Shown: in pieces, positions 35,868 through 46,795 of the stretch
Position numbering within the stretch: the first letter of the stretch is position 1
Layout: each line of letters starts with the position of its first letter
Assembly (NCBI GenBank): GCA_031310005.1
Contig: CM062384.1
Span: 744,001-808,000, forward strand
Direction: 5' to 3'
DNA: 64,000 bases
Source of the DNA: Dactylellina haptotyla
Lineage: Eukaryota > Ascomycota > Orbiliomycetes > Orbiliales > Orbiliaceae
Notes under the pieces: generated by a model
Database searches by the model: none
Told to the model about the DNA's origin: nothing
The model's input: the letters and a program-made list of their open reading frames with translations, nothing else
Made by a program: the position numbers and the translations under genes

Positions 35868-36966
35868 TTAGTAAGTTCGGTCGATCCAGCTTCCCCAATC
35901 GCTTCCCAAGACTGTAGTCTTGCTAACAGCTGCAGAAATTGAACTTTCGTATAGTCTTTGGGAGGTACTTGAGCCAGCACCGGTGTTTTGGAACTCATAG
36001 AAAAGCCTATAGAAATTTTTTCAAAATTATCGTAGTTAGAAGATATACAAATCTTAGACTATGAGGGATACACTTACGGAGTTGCGCCAGCGTAAAGGGT
36101 GGTCCACCCAGCAGGGTTGATAAAGGAAGGTAGACTGCAATACTGGAAAATGACACGAGCGTATTGTCTCCATGGGCGACCGAGGTAACCATTATTGGTC
36201 ATGGTCACCCCTGAAACGGCGGAGATCGTGCAATGATCGAACGCGTACCAGACCGGACTGTCGACTTCACCACGCGAACTGGCGGTGATGTAACCGCCCC
36301 CAGCAAACTGGATCGAGCACTCGCCAAACCAGGCAGACGCAGCTCCAAAAATGTAGTCAACAGCTCCTACATATTAAATCGTGAGAAAATGGCTACAAGA
36401 TAAAATTTCAAACATTTGGGTGATCAGTGCATACCTATAACGTTACAATTGGAGTAGTACTGGGTCCCGCTTTTCGCGTAGAGGGTATCCTGGTAACTCT
36501 TAAAGCCACAACCATAAAAGCCTTGACGGGTTCCGGTAGCGACTACAGCAACGGCTTGACCACCGGTGTACCCATTGACGAAGTTAATATTGTAAACTTT
36601 GACATTATTAGATTTAAAGTTTGCAGTAGCGCTAGCGTCCAAGCTGCCCGCATCGTATGATCCAAGCGTATGGGTGAGGATGACTTGATTATTCTTGTAA
36701 CTTCCGGTATCTGTTGTATAGCCGTATAAAGTCAAGTTTCCTTTATAACTAACTGTAATTTGCTCAGCATAAGTCCCCGGGTTGACAAAGATGCAAGCGC
36801 TTGAAGAAGCAGATCCGCTGCCAAGTCCCAGAAGTGCTGCATTAAAACCGGTGTAGCCACCAGAGCCGCCTACGACCAGGCAGCCGGAAGGTGCTGAAGT
36901 ACGTGAAACAGCTTTCACATAAGATAAAGTCGTGGAAAGTAAGATAATAGCCTTTCTTAATCTCAT
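35868..36966 (-). CDS. Secreted pectin methylesterase, CE8
   Basis: Removes methyl groups from pectin and makes it accessible to polygalacturonases. Exons 36966-36435, 36366-36078 and 36006-35868 give 319 residues, the usual fungal length. Seen: signal peptide about 1-19; motif with GTYAEQI; YQDTLYA (catalytic Asp about 160); GAVDYIFG (catalytic Asp about 181, formed across intron 1); YLGRPWR (Arg about 241, Trp about 243). Each splice restores a conserved motif. A TATA-like CTTTATAAG lies at 37111-37119, about 145 bases upstream on the minus strand. It lies between two GH28 genes. Confidence 0.94.
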
Positions 36967-38204
36967 TTTGACCCTTAGGATGGAAACCTAAACTAGAATG
37001 TGGTAAGGAGATAAGTTTGTGGACGAAGTGAGCTGTAAAGCTGAACTAAGGACCTATAACGTGGTGTCGACTACTGCTGCGATGTTGAAACTTAGACATC
37101 AGCAAGTCGCCTTATAAAGTATCAATTGATATACCCCTCAAACGTCTAAATATGATATGATATAACGGAAATCCAATTATCCGTTTTCCGCATACGGGGA
37201 ATTATAATCTAATTGACTAAGTGGCTAAATGTAAAATCGGAAAGCCGACGGTGAAATTTGTGATGATCGGGGATATTCTAACAGGGCGGTTTAAAATTAG
37301 GATATCTTGGTTTCTTGAATTCCAATGTACTAGGTATTAGCTTCTAGTTAGGTTCCGGGGCGTCGGTAGTGTGGTTGCCACTACTGGCTCCAAGTTAAAA
37401 GTCACGGACAGCAATCTCCAACATCGTTCTGCGTTGTCGGAACTCGCACCGATATATTCGTCAAGTGGATCTTCCTTTGTAAAAGAAAAACCTTCTCGAG
37501 AACCTGCATCTATTTTGTTACCGGTTAAATGCTGGCTCATACCGCAAGAGAGCGGCTAAATAAAAATTCCCGAGCCAACTTGGTTTTCGACGTCGAACTG
37601 GTTTCTTTTTCTCTCTCTTCGGCATGGAAATTTGGAAGCGAGGGCCAAGGTCGGCTTACTTTGATCAACATGAAACTTGCAGATTGCCATCCCATGACCA
37701 TGCACCGCCGAGGGTATGAGATCCTTGTTCCTCTGAAAATTTTCGGACGAAAACACCAATTCATCTCTATAACACGGCCGTTAAGCTTTGGGGCTGGACT
37801 TTTCATGCATTCCAGGAACACACTTACCCCGGATTAGCTTAGTTTGGGGTATACCACGGTACGGTAATGCTGCCTGCCTCCACCGCTCGCTTGAACAGGA
37901 AAACATGGAGATTTTGGGACTAGCTGCCGTGTTTCGAGCTTCTTTGAAGTGTCTACGTCTCTGTCTATTTCAGTTTTGCCTAAAGCTGTGAGATTTCGTG
38001 TCTATCACCAAGGAGAAATTATATCCTCTATGGACGGGAAATTGCAATATTGATAGTCGATCGAGAAAAATCTATAGGCCATTGGGAAAATCAAATCTTG
38101 CAAACCCCGCCTTCCCGATCACTTTGTGGGGATAATATCTTAGAGACTTGTCGGTTAGGTAATTAAATTTCGCAAAATCGGTTCCACTGTTTCGACTTAA
38201 TGTG
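36967..38204. other. Divergent promoter region between PME and XGH-like genes
   Basis: About 1.2 kb between two divergently transcribed pectinase genes. Short frames on both strands (37529-37837 and 37537-37821) overlap each other and show no domain. A shared regulatory region is plausible, but no known binding site was verified. Confidence 0.5.
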
Positions 38205-38213
38205 TATATAAAT
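38205..38213 (+). promoter_or_regulatory. TATA box of the XGH-like gene
   Basis: TATATAAAT about 140 bases ahead of the start codon. Confidence 0.5.
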
Positions 38214-38351
38214 GCGGGATCAAGCGACTACTGGCTTCGAAAAGCTTGGAATCCGTATCCACAAGCTTCCTACAAATCTGCCAGCATCTACCTTGGCCTA
38301 TTACTATTTTGTCTATTACCACGTTAAATATTTATTAAAGTTACAAAAAAT

Positions 38352-39548
38352 ATGCGGTCTTTAAATTTAACCCTCCTCCCTCTGTTGGTATCAGCGGTAG
38401 CTGTGCCAAACCCAGAAGCACCTGATAAAACCATCCAGCGTCGCGCAGTATGCACACCAGCATCTGGGACTACAGATGACACTCCAGCAATCATGTCAGC
38501 AATCGCCACCTGCGGCAATGGGGGCACTATCGTTATCCCAGCAGGGACTACTTATTACCTTAAACAAAAGCTTAACTTCGCGGGCTGCGTCAACTGCGAC
38601 TTTCAGCTCGAAGGCACGCTTAAAGCCAACGCCGATACTGATATTTGGAAGAATTACGATTGCATGATCGGTCTTACAAATATTAATAAAGCCAAGATCC
38701 GGTCCCTCACTGGTAACGGTGTAATCGACGGTAATGGTCAGAATTCATACGACCGATTCGCAACAGATACTAGCTTTTACCGTCCCGTCATGATTTCTAT
38801 CAATGGTGGGAACGGGATTACACTCAGTGGGTTTAGGATGAAGAATCCACCTGTGGCGTTTAACAATGTTAAGGGAGCTACGAATATCGTTTATTCGAAT
38901 TTACACATGGACGCTACTTCTAAGTCCACTAACAACCCGAAGAACACAGACGGCTTTGATGTGACCACCTCTACTTACGTGACTATTCAAACCATAGACA
39001 TCACCAACCAAGACGACTGCGTCGCGATCAAAGCCGGCACGAGCTACGTCACAGTGAAGGACATCACCTGCCGCGGCTCTCACGGCTTGAGTATCGGTTC
39101 TCTCGGAAAAACCAACAACGACGCCGTTTCCCACATCTACTTTGGCAACGCCCACATGATTGGTTCCGCTAAAGCAGCCGGTATTAAGAACTACCCACCG
39201 ACCACGGGCCACGGTATTACCACGGTAACAAACGTTACCTGGGACGGCGTGGTTGTCGATGGGTGTGATTACGCCATTCAGATTACACCCTGCTACGGTG
39301 TGAGTGATGCCGACTGCGGAACCAACCCGCCAGGCTCTTACTATAATAGCATTTATTTCAAGAATTTCAGCGGCAAGACGAGTTCTCATTATGCCCCTGT
39401 TACCGGTATGGTTGAGTGTGGTAGTGGCGGTAATTGTGATGTCCACGTTACCGGGTACACTGTCACCCCTCCTACAGGATCTGGAAAATTCTACTGCAAG
39501 AATACGCCTTCGAGCTTTGGGTTATCCACTTGTGTGGCACCACCATAG
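38352..39548 (+). CDS. Secreted GH28, endo-xylogalacturonan hydrolase-like
   Basis: Probably cleaves xylose-substituted galacturonan. One exon, 398 residues. Seen: signal peptide about 1-18; dibasic RR at about 30-31; Cys-bounded N-terminal turn; GH28 signatures NTDG (about 198-201), DDC (about 221-223) and GSHG (about 242-245). The fourth signature, normally RIK, reads AAGIKNYP (GIK about 277-279), so the substrate-binding Arg is Gly. From memory, Aspergillus xylogalacturonan hydrolases share AAGIK, hence the call. A plain endo-polygalacturonase is less likely, since those need the Arg. Unlike the exo-PG nearby, it has no intron. It converges on the S1P lyase gene. Confidence 0.88.
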   Translation: MRSLNLTLLPLLVSAVAVPNPEAPDKTIQRRAVCTPASGTTDDTPAIMSAIATCGNGGTIVIPAGTTYYLKQKLNFAGCVNCDFQLEGTLKANADTDIWKNYDCMIGLTNINKAKIRSLTGNGVIDGNGQNSYDRFATDTSFYRPVMISINGGNGITLSGFRMKNPPVAFNNVKGATNIVYSNLHMDATSKSTNNPKNTDGFDVTTSTYVTIQTIDITNQDDCVAIKAGTSYVTVKDITCRGSHGLSIGSLGKTNNDAVSHIYFGNAHMIGSAKAAGIKNYPPTTGHGITTVTNVTWDGVVVDGCDYAIQITPCYGVSDADCGTNPPGSYYNSIYFKNFSGKTSSHYAPVTGMVECGSGGNCDVHVTGYTVTPPTGSGKFYCKNTPSSFGLSTCVAPP

Positions 39549-40527
39549 AGTCTGCATACAGCTTCTGGGTGACCGACCAGTAGGTGCAACTATGGTAGCA
39601 GCAAATTGATTGCCGTTGAGGGCAAGAAGGATAGGGACAGGCGTCTACGGTCTTCTCCGTGGAATGAAAAAAAAGAAAAATAATCGTTATTATCTTGTTA
39701 CTGTTTAAAGTAAAATATAGTTAAGTTATATCAGAATATTCTGTAGTTAGCTATAGTACATGTATCCACAATCCTGGCCGCTAGCTTCTGGACTCTTTTC
39801 TCCAGTCTGGATTATGAACAAGGGTAGCTTGGTTATCCACCGTTGATTATCACACCATTACCGGGTTTTTGGTTTTTGTCCCGGTACCCATGCACCATCT
39901 TGATATTTTGGCGGTTAATGTTTAAGCCTATTATTAACCGAAGAGCTATACTATCGTCAGTGATATAAACGACCATTCTCCGCTAATACTCCCATCTTTT
40001 TTCTTACCGCCAATTCAAAATTTACGGCTAAATACACCACATGCATTAAAGAAGTAAATACTCCGAGATCGTTGACAGCCACATAACTACACAACCCGCA
40101 TTTAGCAGAAATAACCATAGAAAAGAGATCGATTCCCCACCAGCGCAGCTTTATCCGTGTAGCACGATCTACACGCATATACGCCTGCGGTTATATTCAC
40201 TCCCCATACTCTTTTGATACCCATATCTACATGTAGATAAATGCTGTTATACGCCTACGGAGTGCAACCCGAATGGCCCGTATTCTCACGTGTTCCGTAG
40301 TTCGATTGTAATCACAGTGGAGAAGACGGATTTCCAAAGAACCCAGTATATTCGATCTATCCAGAAACACACAAAAGTAGAAACTTTATACAATCACAAA
40401 AGACCACAGGAAAGACAGCCTTCCGTAAGAAACTATATGCATGCCTCACAATGGAAAAAAAAAAGTGCGTAAATACAGATGCAAACACCAAGTTCACCAT
40501 AACCTTCAGATACTCCGCCCGCATTCT
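39549..40527. other. Convergent spacer
   Basis: AT-rich 3' flanks. The 73-codon minus-strand frame (39957-40178) has no support. Confidence 0.55.
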
Positions 40528-42447
40528 CTAAGGTTTAAACAGAGTATCAATAAAAGCAGTTGCCAAGCTGCCAATGACGCTCCTGTTGGGCACGCTACCT
40601 GCGACACCGTATAGCGCCGCGGTATCTCCTTTCGCGGCACCCTTACCCCGCGCCTTAACCAGAACCACAACCTCGCCGAGGTCTTTCAGCAGCGTATCGA
40701 CGCTCTTGACTGTCAGAGTGGTACAGGCCATGTGCACCGCTGGCGGATCTTGAAGGGCGTTCAAGTGCCATCCGAGTTTCGAGAGCTCGTCCGCGACGTC
40801 ATAGACATCAATGACGTCGCTGCTGAAAGCAACAACGGAGACGAGGGGTTCGCCAATGACGTAGAGGTCCGGGGACATAGTTTCTCTGATGCCGGCGGCG
40901 AGACGCTGGGCGCAAGTGACAATGGCGTGGGCGGAGGAGATGTAGCCGGTTTCGCCCATGGAGATCATAGAGGCGTAGCAGCCAGCGATGAGGGCGCCTG
41001 GGCGAGAGCCGGAGAGATTGGGGGAGGCGTAGATGCCACCGGTCCAGTGGGTGTTTACATAGTACTGGTAGGCACGGAGCTGGGAATTGCGGTAGACGAG
41101 AGTGGAGTTACCCTTGGGTGCAAACCCGTCTGTTTAAATTGTTAGTTGACTGTAATAGGAGAATTCAAGGATTAGGGGGGGGGGGGGAGGTTACATTTGT
41201 GGGTATCGCAGGAGATGGAAGTGACGCCCTTGAGCTTGAAGTCAAATGGCTCAGTCTTGAAACCGGCCTTCTCGAGGAATGGGACAATGAAGGAACCGAG
41301 GCAGGCATCAACGTGGAGTGGGATCTTCTTTCGGAGAGCCAGACGGCTGAGGCCTTGGATGTCATCGATAATACCGTGGGGGAAGTTGGGGGCGGAGCCG
41401 ACAAGGAGGACAGTATTGTAGTTGATCAGCCGGGCGACCCGCTTGAGATCAACTTTGTATGTAACAGGGTCGAGTTCAACGTGGTGGACCTTCATCTTGA
41501 AGTAATATCCGGCCTTGTCGAATGCGGCGTGGGCGGTCTTGGGAATGATACTATCCGCTTGCGTTAGTAAGCCGTCCAATAGAACGTAGTTACAGAGGAG
41601 TCTCACATTTCGGGCTCGGTAACACCCTTCTCGACATATGCCTTGTTACGGGCAGACAAGCAGGCCATGAGGATGGACTCTGTACCACCGCTAGTCGTAA
41701 CACCGGCACCCCCAGGTGGGGCGTTGAACATGGACAAGACCATGGAGACAACTTCGGCCTCCATCTTTCGGACACCAGGGAAGACATCGGGATGCAGTGG
41801 ATTGCTGACCGAGAACATTCTCATGCAATCGGTTTGCAGGTCCAATAGTTCTTTTCCTCCATGGTAGACAGCCCCGGAGACTTGGCCGGTTTCCCAGTTT
41901 GTGTGCTTGAGGTCAGCGAGCCTAGAGCTTGGCGTCAGCAAAAATACGGTCTGACAGGTTTATATGTAAACACTTGATCCATACTTGAGAAGCTCCTCCC
42001 TAATCTTCTCAGAACTCAATCCATTCTTTGGTAGTGCTAGATGCCTGATGAGACTCGGGTCTCGGACAATCATCTTCTCCTCCAGTTTCGCGGTCGCCTC
42101 ATCGAGTTGAGCTTTAACTTTACCCTTCACACCGGGAGCTTTCAGTATTAAGCCATACGCCGCACTTCGAAGGTATTGGTAGAAAATTATGATGCTTCCG
42201 AGGATGCCATAGCCGCGGAGCTGGCGGGCGGCTTTGGAGGACCAGCGGAGGACAAAGTAGATGAAGACGATATTCCGGAGGCTGCGGGACCGCACATGAA
42301 CACACGATTAGCGACAATCACAACCAAACGAGCCATTGCAGCGGGCTAAACTTACACTCCGATATTGAAGAGCAGAGCCTGGTTCCGGGGGTTCGACTTT
42401 TGGATGTTGAAGGCGTCTCTGAGCGAGACGGGGACGCGCGAGGACAT
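40528..42447 (-). CDS. DPL1: Sphingosine-1-phosphate lyase
   Basis: PLP enzyme of the ER membrane that splits phosphorylated long-chain bases into an aldehyde and phosphoethanolamine, the exit step of sphingolipid breakdown. Exons 42447-42356, 42281-41985, 41921-41607, 41550-41195 and 41129-40528 give 553 residues. Seen: N-terminal membrane helix ([11 protein letters not shown]), [17 protein letters not shown], the cofactor-binding [31 protein letters not shown], and the PLP lysine in SCDTHKYG (about K353), whose Tyr codon is formed across intron 4. That intron begins GTAACCT and then runs into a 13-base C tract (plus-strand G run 41175-41187). The C-terminal domain is complete. Strong call. 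Confidence 0.95.
41175..41187. repeat. Thirteen-base poly-G tract inside DPL1 intron 4
   Basis: Homopolymer eight bases from the splice donor on the gene strand; prone to length change and sequencing error. Confidence 0.85.
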
Positions 42448-43277
42448 GGTTGAGGTTGACGTCGGGAGCGATGCGCCGGAAGCTGTGGAAAGGGGGATCT
42501 AGGCGCACGATCTCATATCAAAAGGCGAGAGCAAGCGGACACCGAGAAGCACTTGCCCGGCGGCGGGGTCCGTAGATATATAACGAGAGGAAGAACGAGA
42601 GAAAGTTCGAAGGAACGCTGGGCAGACGACGGTTTGAGCAGGAGGAAATTAATCACCATATCACCGGGGCCAGGACGCAATGCAATGCGGTGCCTGATGT
42701 CAAGCAGCATGTTTCCGGGCTAGTCTGAACCGAGGCATCGCGCCGGACTTGGCCACTCGCTTCGTATTGGCCCCCAAACTTGCGGCACTCTGATACGACC
42801 TGCATACGACCAGTTCCGCCCAAATGGCGGTCGGAGGACGCCTGGCCGGGTTTTGGCTGCTTCATATTGAAATACCGGTTCAGATATCTTGCACTTGTAC
42901 GTAATAACATTAGGGCCGGTGCAACGTCCAAGTACCACCGTCGTCATATCGATACTGTTAAAACCGAATGAAAAAATTCTACAATATGATAAATTGTGTA
43001 TATTTACAGGCGGCCACTAGCACATGCTAGACAGGCCACTAGATGTCCTTGTGGGTGGGTATTATGTAGTTACAGGGTTGGAATCGTATATTTGATACTG
43101 GGAGGAGAAACCCCACACGATTATCCTCCAAGGCTCATATGATCCATATTCGCACTGATTTTTGATATCATTTCCTGCAATTCATTGATCTGTGAAATCA
43201 GGGTGTCGTTGGTTTCTTGATAAACCGGTTCCGGGTCACCCATAGACCGGCGTAGATTTGTTCATTCATGAATCAAG
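42448..43277. other. Spacer: DPL1 upstream region and uL30m 3' flank
   Basis: Small overlapping frames on both strands (42653-42971) are mutual shadows. Nothing coding is supported. Confidence 0.5.
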
Positions 43278-43556
43278 TTATGCGTCCTCCTTTGGTGCCA
43301 TGAATCTCGACTTCTCAACCACAAACCCCGTTGGCGGCCGTCTGTTTTCGTGCATCTCCCTCCTCGTCAACTTCTTAGGTGCCGTCGATACCGCAATCAG
43401 TTCCTTGACCTTCATGAGTTGACCCGCCGTCGATGGAGTGATCTTGTGGAACACCGTGCGCATGCGCTTCCGCAGACCGAGCGCCTTGAGCACGCCGAGT
43501 TTCTTCTCGGGCATACCAATGCCAGAGCGGATGAGAGTGACTTTGAAGAAGGACAT
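43278..43556 (-). CDS. MRPL33: Mitochondrial large-subunit ribosomal protein uL30m
   Basis: Part of the mitochondrial 54S/large ribosomal subunit (yeast Mrpl33, bacterial L30 family). One exon, 92 residues, matching the family length. Seen: start FFKVTLIRSGIGMPEKK, the L30 pattern of a beta strand then LGLRKRMRTVFH, and the helix GQLMKVKELIAV. The C-terminal extension KKLTRREMHENRRPPTGFVVEK is basic, as in fungal mitochondrial versions. The gene shares a divergent upstream region with SEC6 (551 bases). No separate presequence is evident. Confidence 0.9.
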   Translation of the reverse strand: MSFFKVTLIRSGIGMPEKKLGVLKALGLRKRMRTVFHKITPSTAGQLMKVKELIAVSTAPKKLTRREMHENRRPPTGFVVEKSRFMAPKEDA

Positions 43557-44107
43557 CGTGGGTCGTCGTCGTCGCTAGTATTTGTTTTGTGATATCTGTA
43601 TCTCCAACTGTAAGCAGAGTTTTCGCCAAGCATCTCCAAACCGCGGAGCCCTCCAAACACTGCCGTACCAATTGACGTAGCTCTACAAGCTCATGATGGG
43701 CCCTGCCGCCCTCGCTCTGCCTCTGTATAGCTGCTCGCCGTCTCTCCGGGTGTTCTTTCTCGGTGGCCGGGTGTCGCTGGTTGGCGGTGTTTGTCCTGAA
43801 CGAAGTTTTTCGACGAAGCGTTCTCGGTTAGGCTTGCCCATCTGCGTGCCAGGACACCAAGCGAACCGGCCCCTTCGACGCCAACGTCAACCTCCCCCAT
43901 AAACCCGCACTCGATCACACTATCATACCACGACGCCGGACGACGTCTGCATCATCCACCTCGACGAGCGGCCATGTCCTCCGGCATCTCGAATCTCCGC
44001 TCGCAGTTGTAGTTCCTCTCGCTGGAAGATGGTCCATCCCTTACTCCCGACCCGATAACCACATCCAGCATCCTTAATATCAACACCCCGCGCTACCCTG
44101 GTCCGCT
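43557..44107. other. Bidirectional promoter region of uL30m and SEC6
   Basis: 551 bases between divergent start codons. The frames at 43691-43918 and 43693-43902 oppose each other and are not supported. Confidence 0.6.
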
Positions 44108-46603
44108 ATGGAGGACTCCCAGGCCAAAGGAACGGCGAAGCTCGCCGAGACGCTCCGCCATCCGGAAGTAAGACATGATTTCTTGATACATCTACGTTTT
44201 CGATAGTCTAAATGTGGATATTAACTTTTTGGTGTCGTCTTTGGTAGGATCTCGAGCGCATAGCAGCCCTCAAAGCCCAGTACACATCCGATAAAGCGGC
44301 TATCGACGCCCAGCTCAAGTCTACCGTGCAAATACAACTAGACGTCACAAAGGTTCGCAAATGCTAAAGTTAATAGGCAGCGGAGGAACGAATGGCTGAC
44401 AAGCTGGCTAGGCTGGTATGAGAGCTGTTGACGACGCCCAGAAAGATCTCAACTTGATCAAAGAGGAATTGGTCAAAGTATGCCCTCATATTCAACTACG
44501 ACGTTCAATATGCCTTGGAAGCTCACATTTTACTATAGATTGATAGACTCTGCTCTGAGGCTCAGACTATGATCAAGGACTTCCCAATCATCAATGAAGT
44601 GAGCTCTATTCGACCTGACTTGGTGGAGCCCCGCTAACCTCGCCTAGGTCTCCAAAGTCCACCGCAACTTCACCCAGGTCGAGGAGATCATGAACGGCTT
44701 GGCTAATCTCAACAAAAATGTTGAAGAGCTTGAGCAGATGCTTAATGACGATAATACCGAAGACGGCCTGCTCGGCCAGATGCCTAATCTCCTCCCTGTC
44801 CACTACAAACTCGACAACCTTCGCAACTTCCGCGATGACGCCATGTTCCAAGCCACCCGGGCCAACGATGACACAAGCAACACTCTCTCAAACTACTTTG
44901 GCGTTATGGACGACTCTGTCGCTGAATTTGAGAACCGCTTGGACCTGTTCTTCGCAAGCATGCTCGACATTGTTAGAGGCCGCAACGTCTCCCTCGTAAT
45001 CCGCGTCGCAAAGATCATCGAAGCCGAAGAAAACGCCGACTCAAAAATCAAAGCCCTCCAGGACGCCACTTCCCAGCACTCGGACCTCGTCTCCCGTTTC
45101 AAATCCATCAATGTCGGCGCCCGCCAGCAGAAAGAATATAAGAAACGTTACATAGAAGTCATCAAACAATCCGTCGCCGAGAGGTTCACTGAAGCCGAAG
45201 AACTCTTTGCTGAGGATTCCTCGACTCTCCTCGAATCCTTCGAATGGTACTTCGACGACCTCTTCGTCGCCAAGGACATGCTCGCCCGCCTGGTCCCCGC
45301 CAAATGGAAAATCTTCGAAACCTACCTGAACATTTACCACACCCAAATGCACGAATTCATCGTTAAAATCGTCCAGAGCGGTGATCTCGACGGCCAGGGT
45401 TTGCTCCAGATAATCCTCTGGAAAACTCAGTACGACGCGAGTCTCAAGTCCCTCAAAGTCGACAAGACAACCCTCGACCCCCCTGTCGTCGGCGTCCCCG
45501 AAGAAGAACTCGTAAAGGACTACCTCAGCATCATCGTCGGCAAGATGACCGAATGGATGAACAACGTGAACCAAGGCGACGTGAAAGAATTCCAGGAACG
45601 CAAGGAGGCCCCGGAGACCAACGAGAACGACAATTTCATCCTCCAGGGTGCAATCATTGCCTTCCAGATGATAAACCAACAGATCGATGTCGCCTCGGAC
45701 GCCGGCAAGGTATCCGTCCTACTCGGTGTCATAGACGAATGCGCGGTTCTCCTCAAGAACCGACAATCTCTCTGGGACGACATCACGCGGCAGGAAATCG
45801 ACGCCTACCTCAACGAACCGGAGACTATCCCCGAAGGTCTGTTCGAATGGATGATGGCTGTCGCGAACGACCAGGCGCGTTGCGCCGTGTTTACGGAATC
45901 CGTCAAGTCGCGGTTGCTGCCCGCGCTCCCTAAGAAGGCGCAGGCGCACTTGGAGCAATCGCTCGGCAGCGTCGTCGACGGGTTCGTGGATATGGCGGGT
46001 ATTGTCACCAGGAGGATCACGGAGTTTATATTTCACGATTTGCGAGCCCCGTTTTCGGCCTTTTTCACACCGGAGTGGTACTCCGTGCAGCCCGGTGGGG
46101 TCACAAAGCACATGGAATCTATCACAGTTACGATCGAGTCATATCTAGACGATTGCAGAGTCGGTTTGGACGCTTCAATCGCCGGTGAAGTCGCGCTGGA
46201 ACTCTCAGAGTTGACAGTCATCTCTTACTTGTCTGCCGTGAAGAATAAAGGAGCCAAATTCCTGGTTATGACCGCAGATGTCGGCGCACAAGTCAGAGCG
46301 GACGTCATGACGGGTTTCAGCTACTTCAGAGACGCTACAAACTTGGAGGCGGCGAAACAGACGTGGCCGGTCATCGAGTTTTTTATCCAGCTGGTTGTCA
46401 GTCCCAAGGAAGGCTTATGGGATACTTATGTGAATTTTAAAACGGCGTACTGGGATCTGAGCAACGATTGGGTTGATATGGTGTTACGGTGCAGGGAGGA
46501 TTCTAATAGGGAAATGTTGGGGATCATTAAGGGGAGAATGAAGGAGTTCGAGGCGGTTCCAATCGGCGCGCCTACGATTATGGGCAAAGTGAAAGTTAGG
46601 TAG
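44108..46603 (+). CDS. SEC6: Exocyst complex subunit Sec6
   Basis: Tethers secretory vesicles at sites of growth as part of the eight-subunit exocyst. Exons 44108-44167, 44248-44352, 44412-44477, 44539-44598 and 44648-46603 give 748 residues, the normal size. All five joins fall between codons. The first four exons encode the N-terminal coiled coil (AALKAQYTSDKAAIDAQLKS, AVDDAQKDLNLIKEEL) and the large last exon the helical-bundle domains, with the Sec6-typical MPNLLPVHYKLDNLRNFRD, YFGVMDDSVAEFENRLD and the C-terminal FFIQLVVSPKEGLWDTYVNF region. The last intron is only 49 nt. In a hyphal fungus it would act at the tip, where the secreted hydrolases of this window leave the cell. Confidence 0.95.
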
Positions 46604-46795
46604 ACTTTTATCTTGTGATTTTGTTGTGGAGAACCACCTGAGATACTATGGTGTCTGTGCATATACAAAGACCTTTTCTTTATTCCGATTAATTAGCGAT
46701 AATGTAGAACATTTTGAGAAAGTCTTAAAATACAGATACGAATTTACGTGCGTCGTAAGTAACCAACGGGCTCTAATAGCAAAACGACAGGCCTC

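Noticed and set aside
38901-39446. 181-codon minus-strand frame inside the XGH-like gene
   Set aside because: Antisense shadow; the sense frame carries all GH28 signatures.
45041-45679. 212-codon minus-strand frame inside SEC6
   Set aside because: Antisense shadow of a strongly coding exon.
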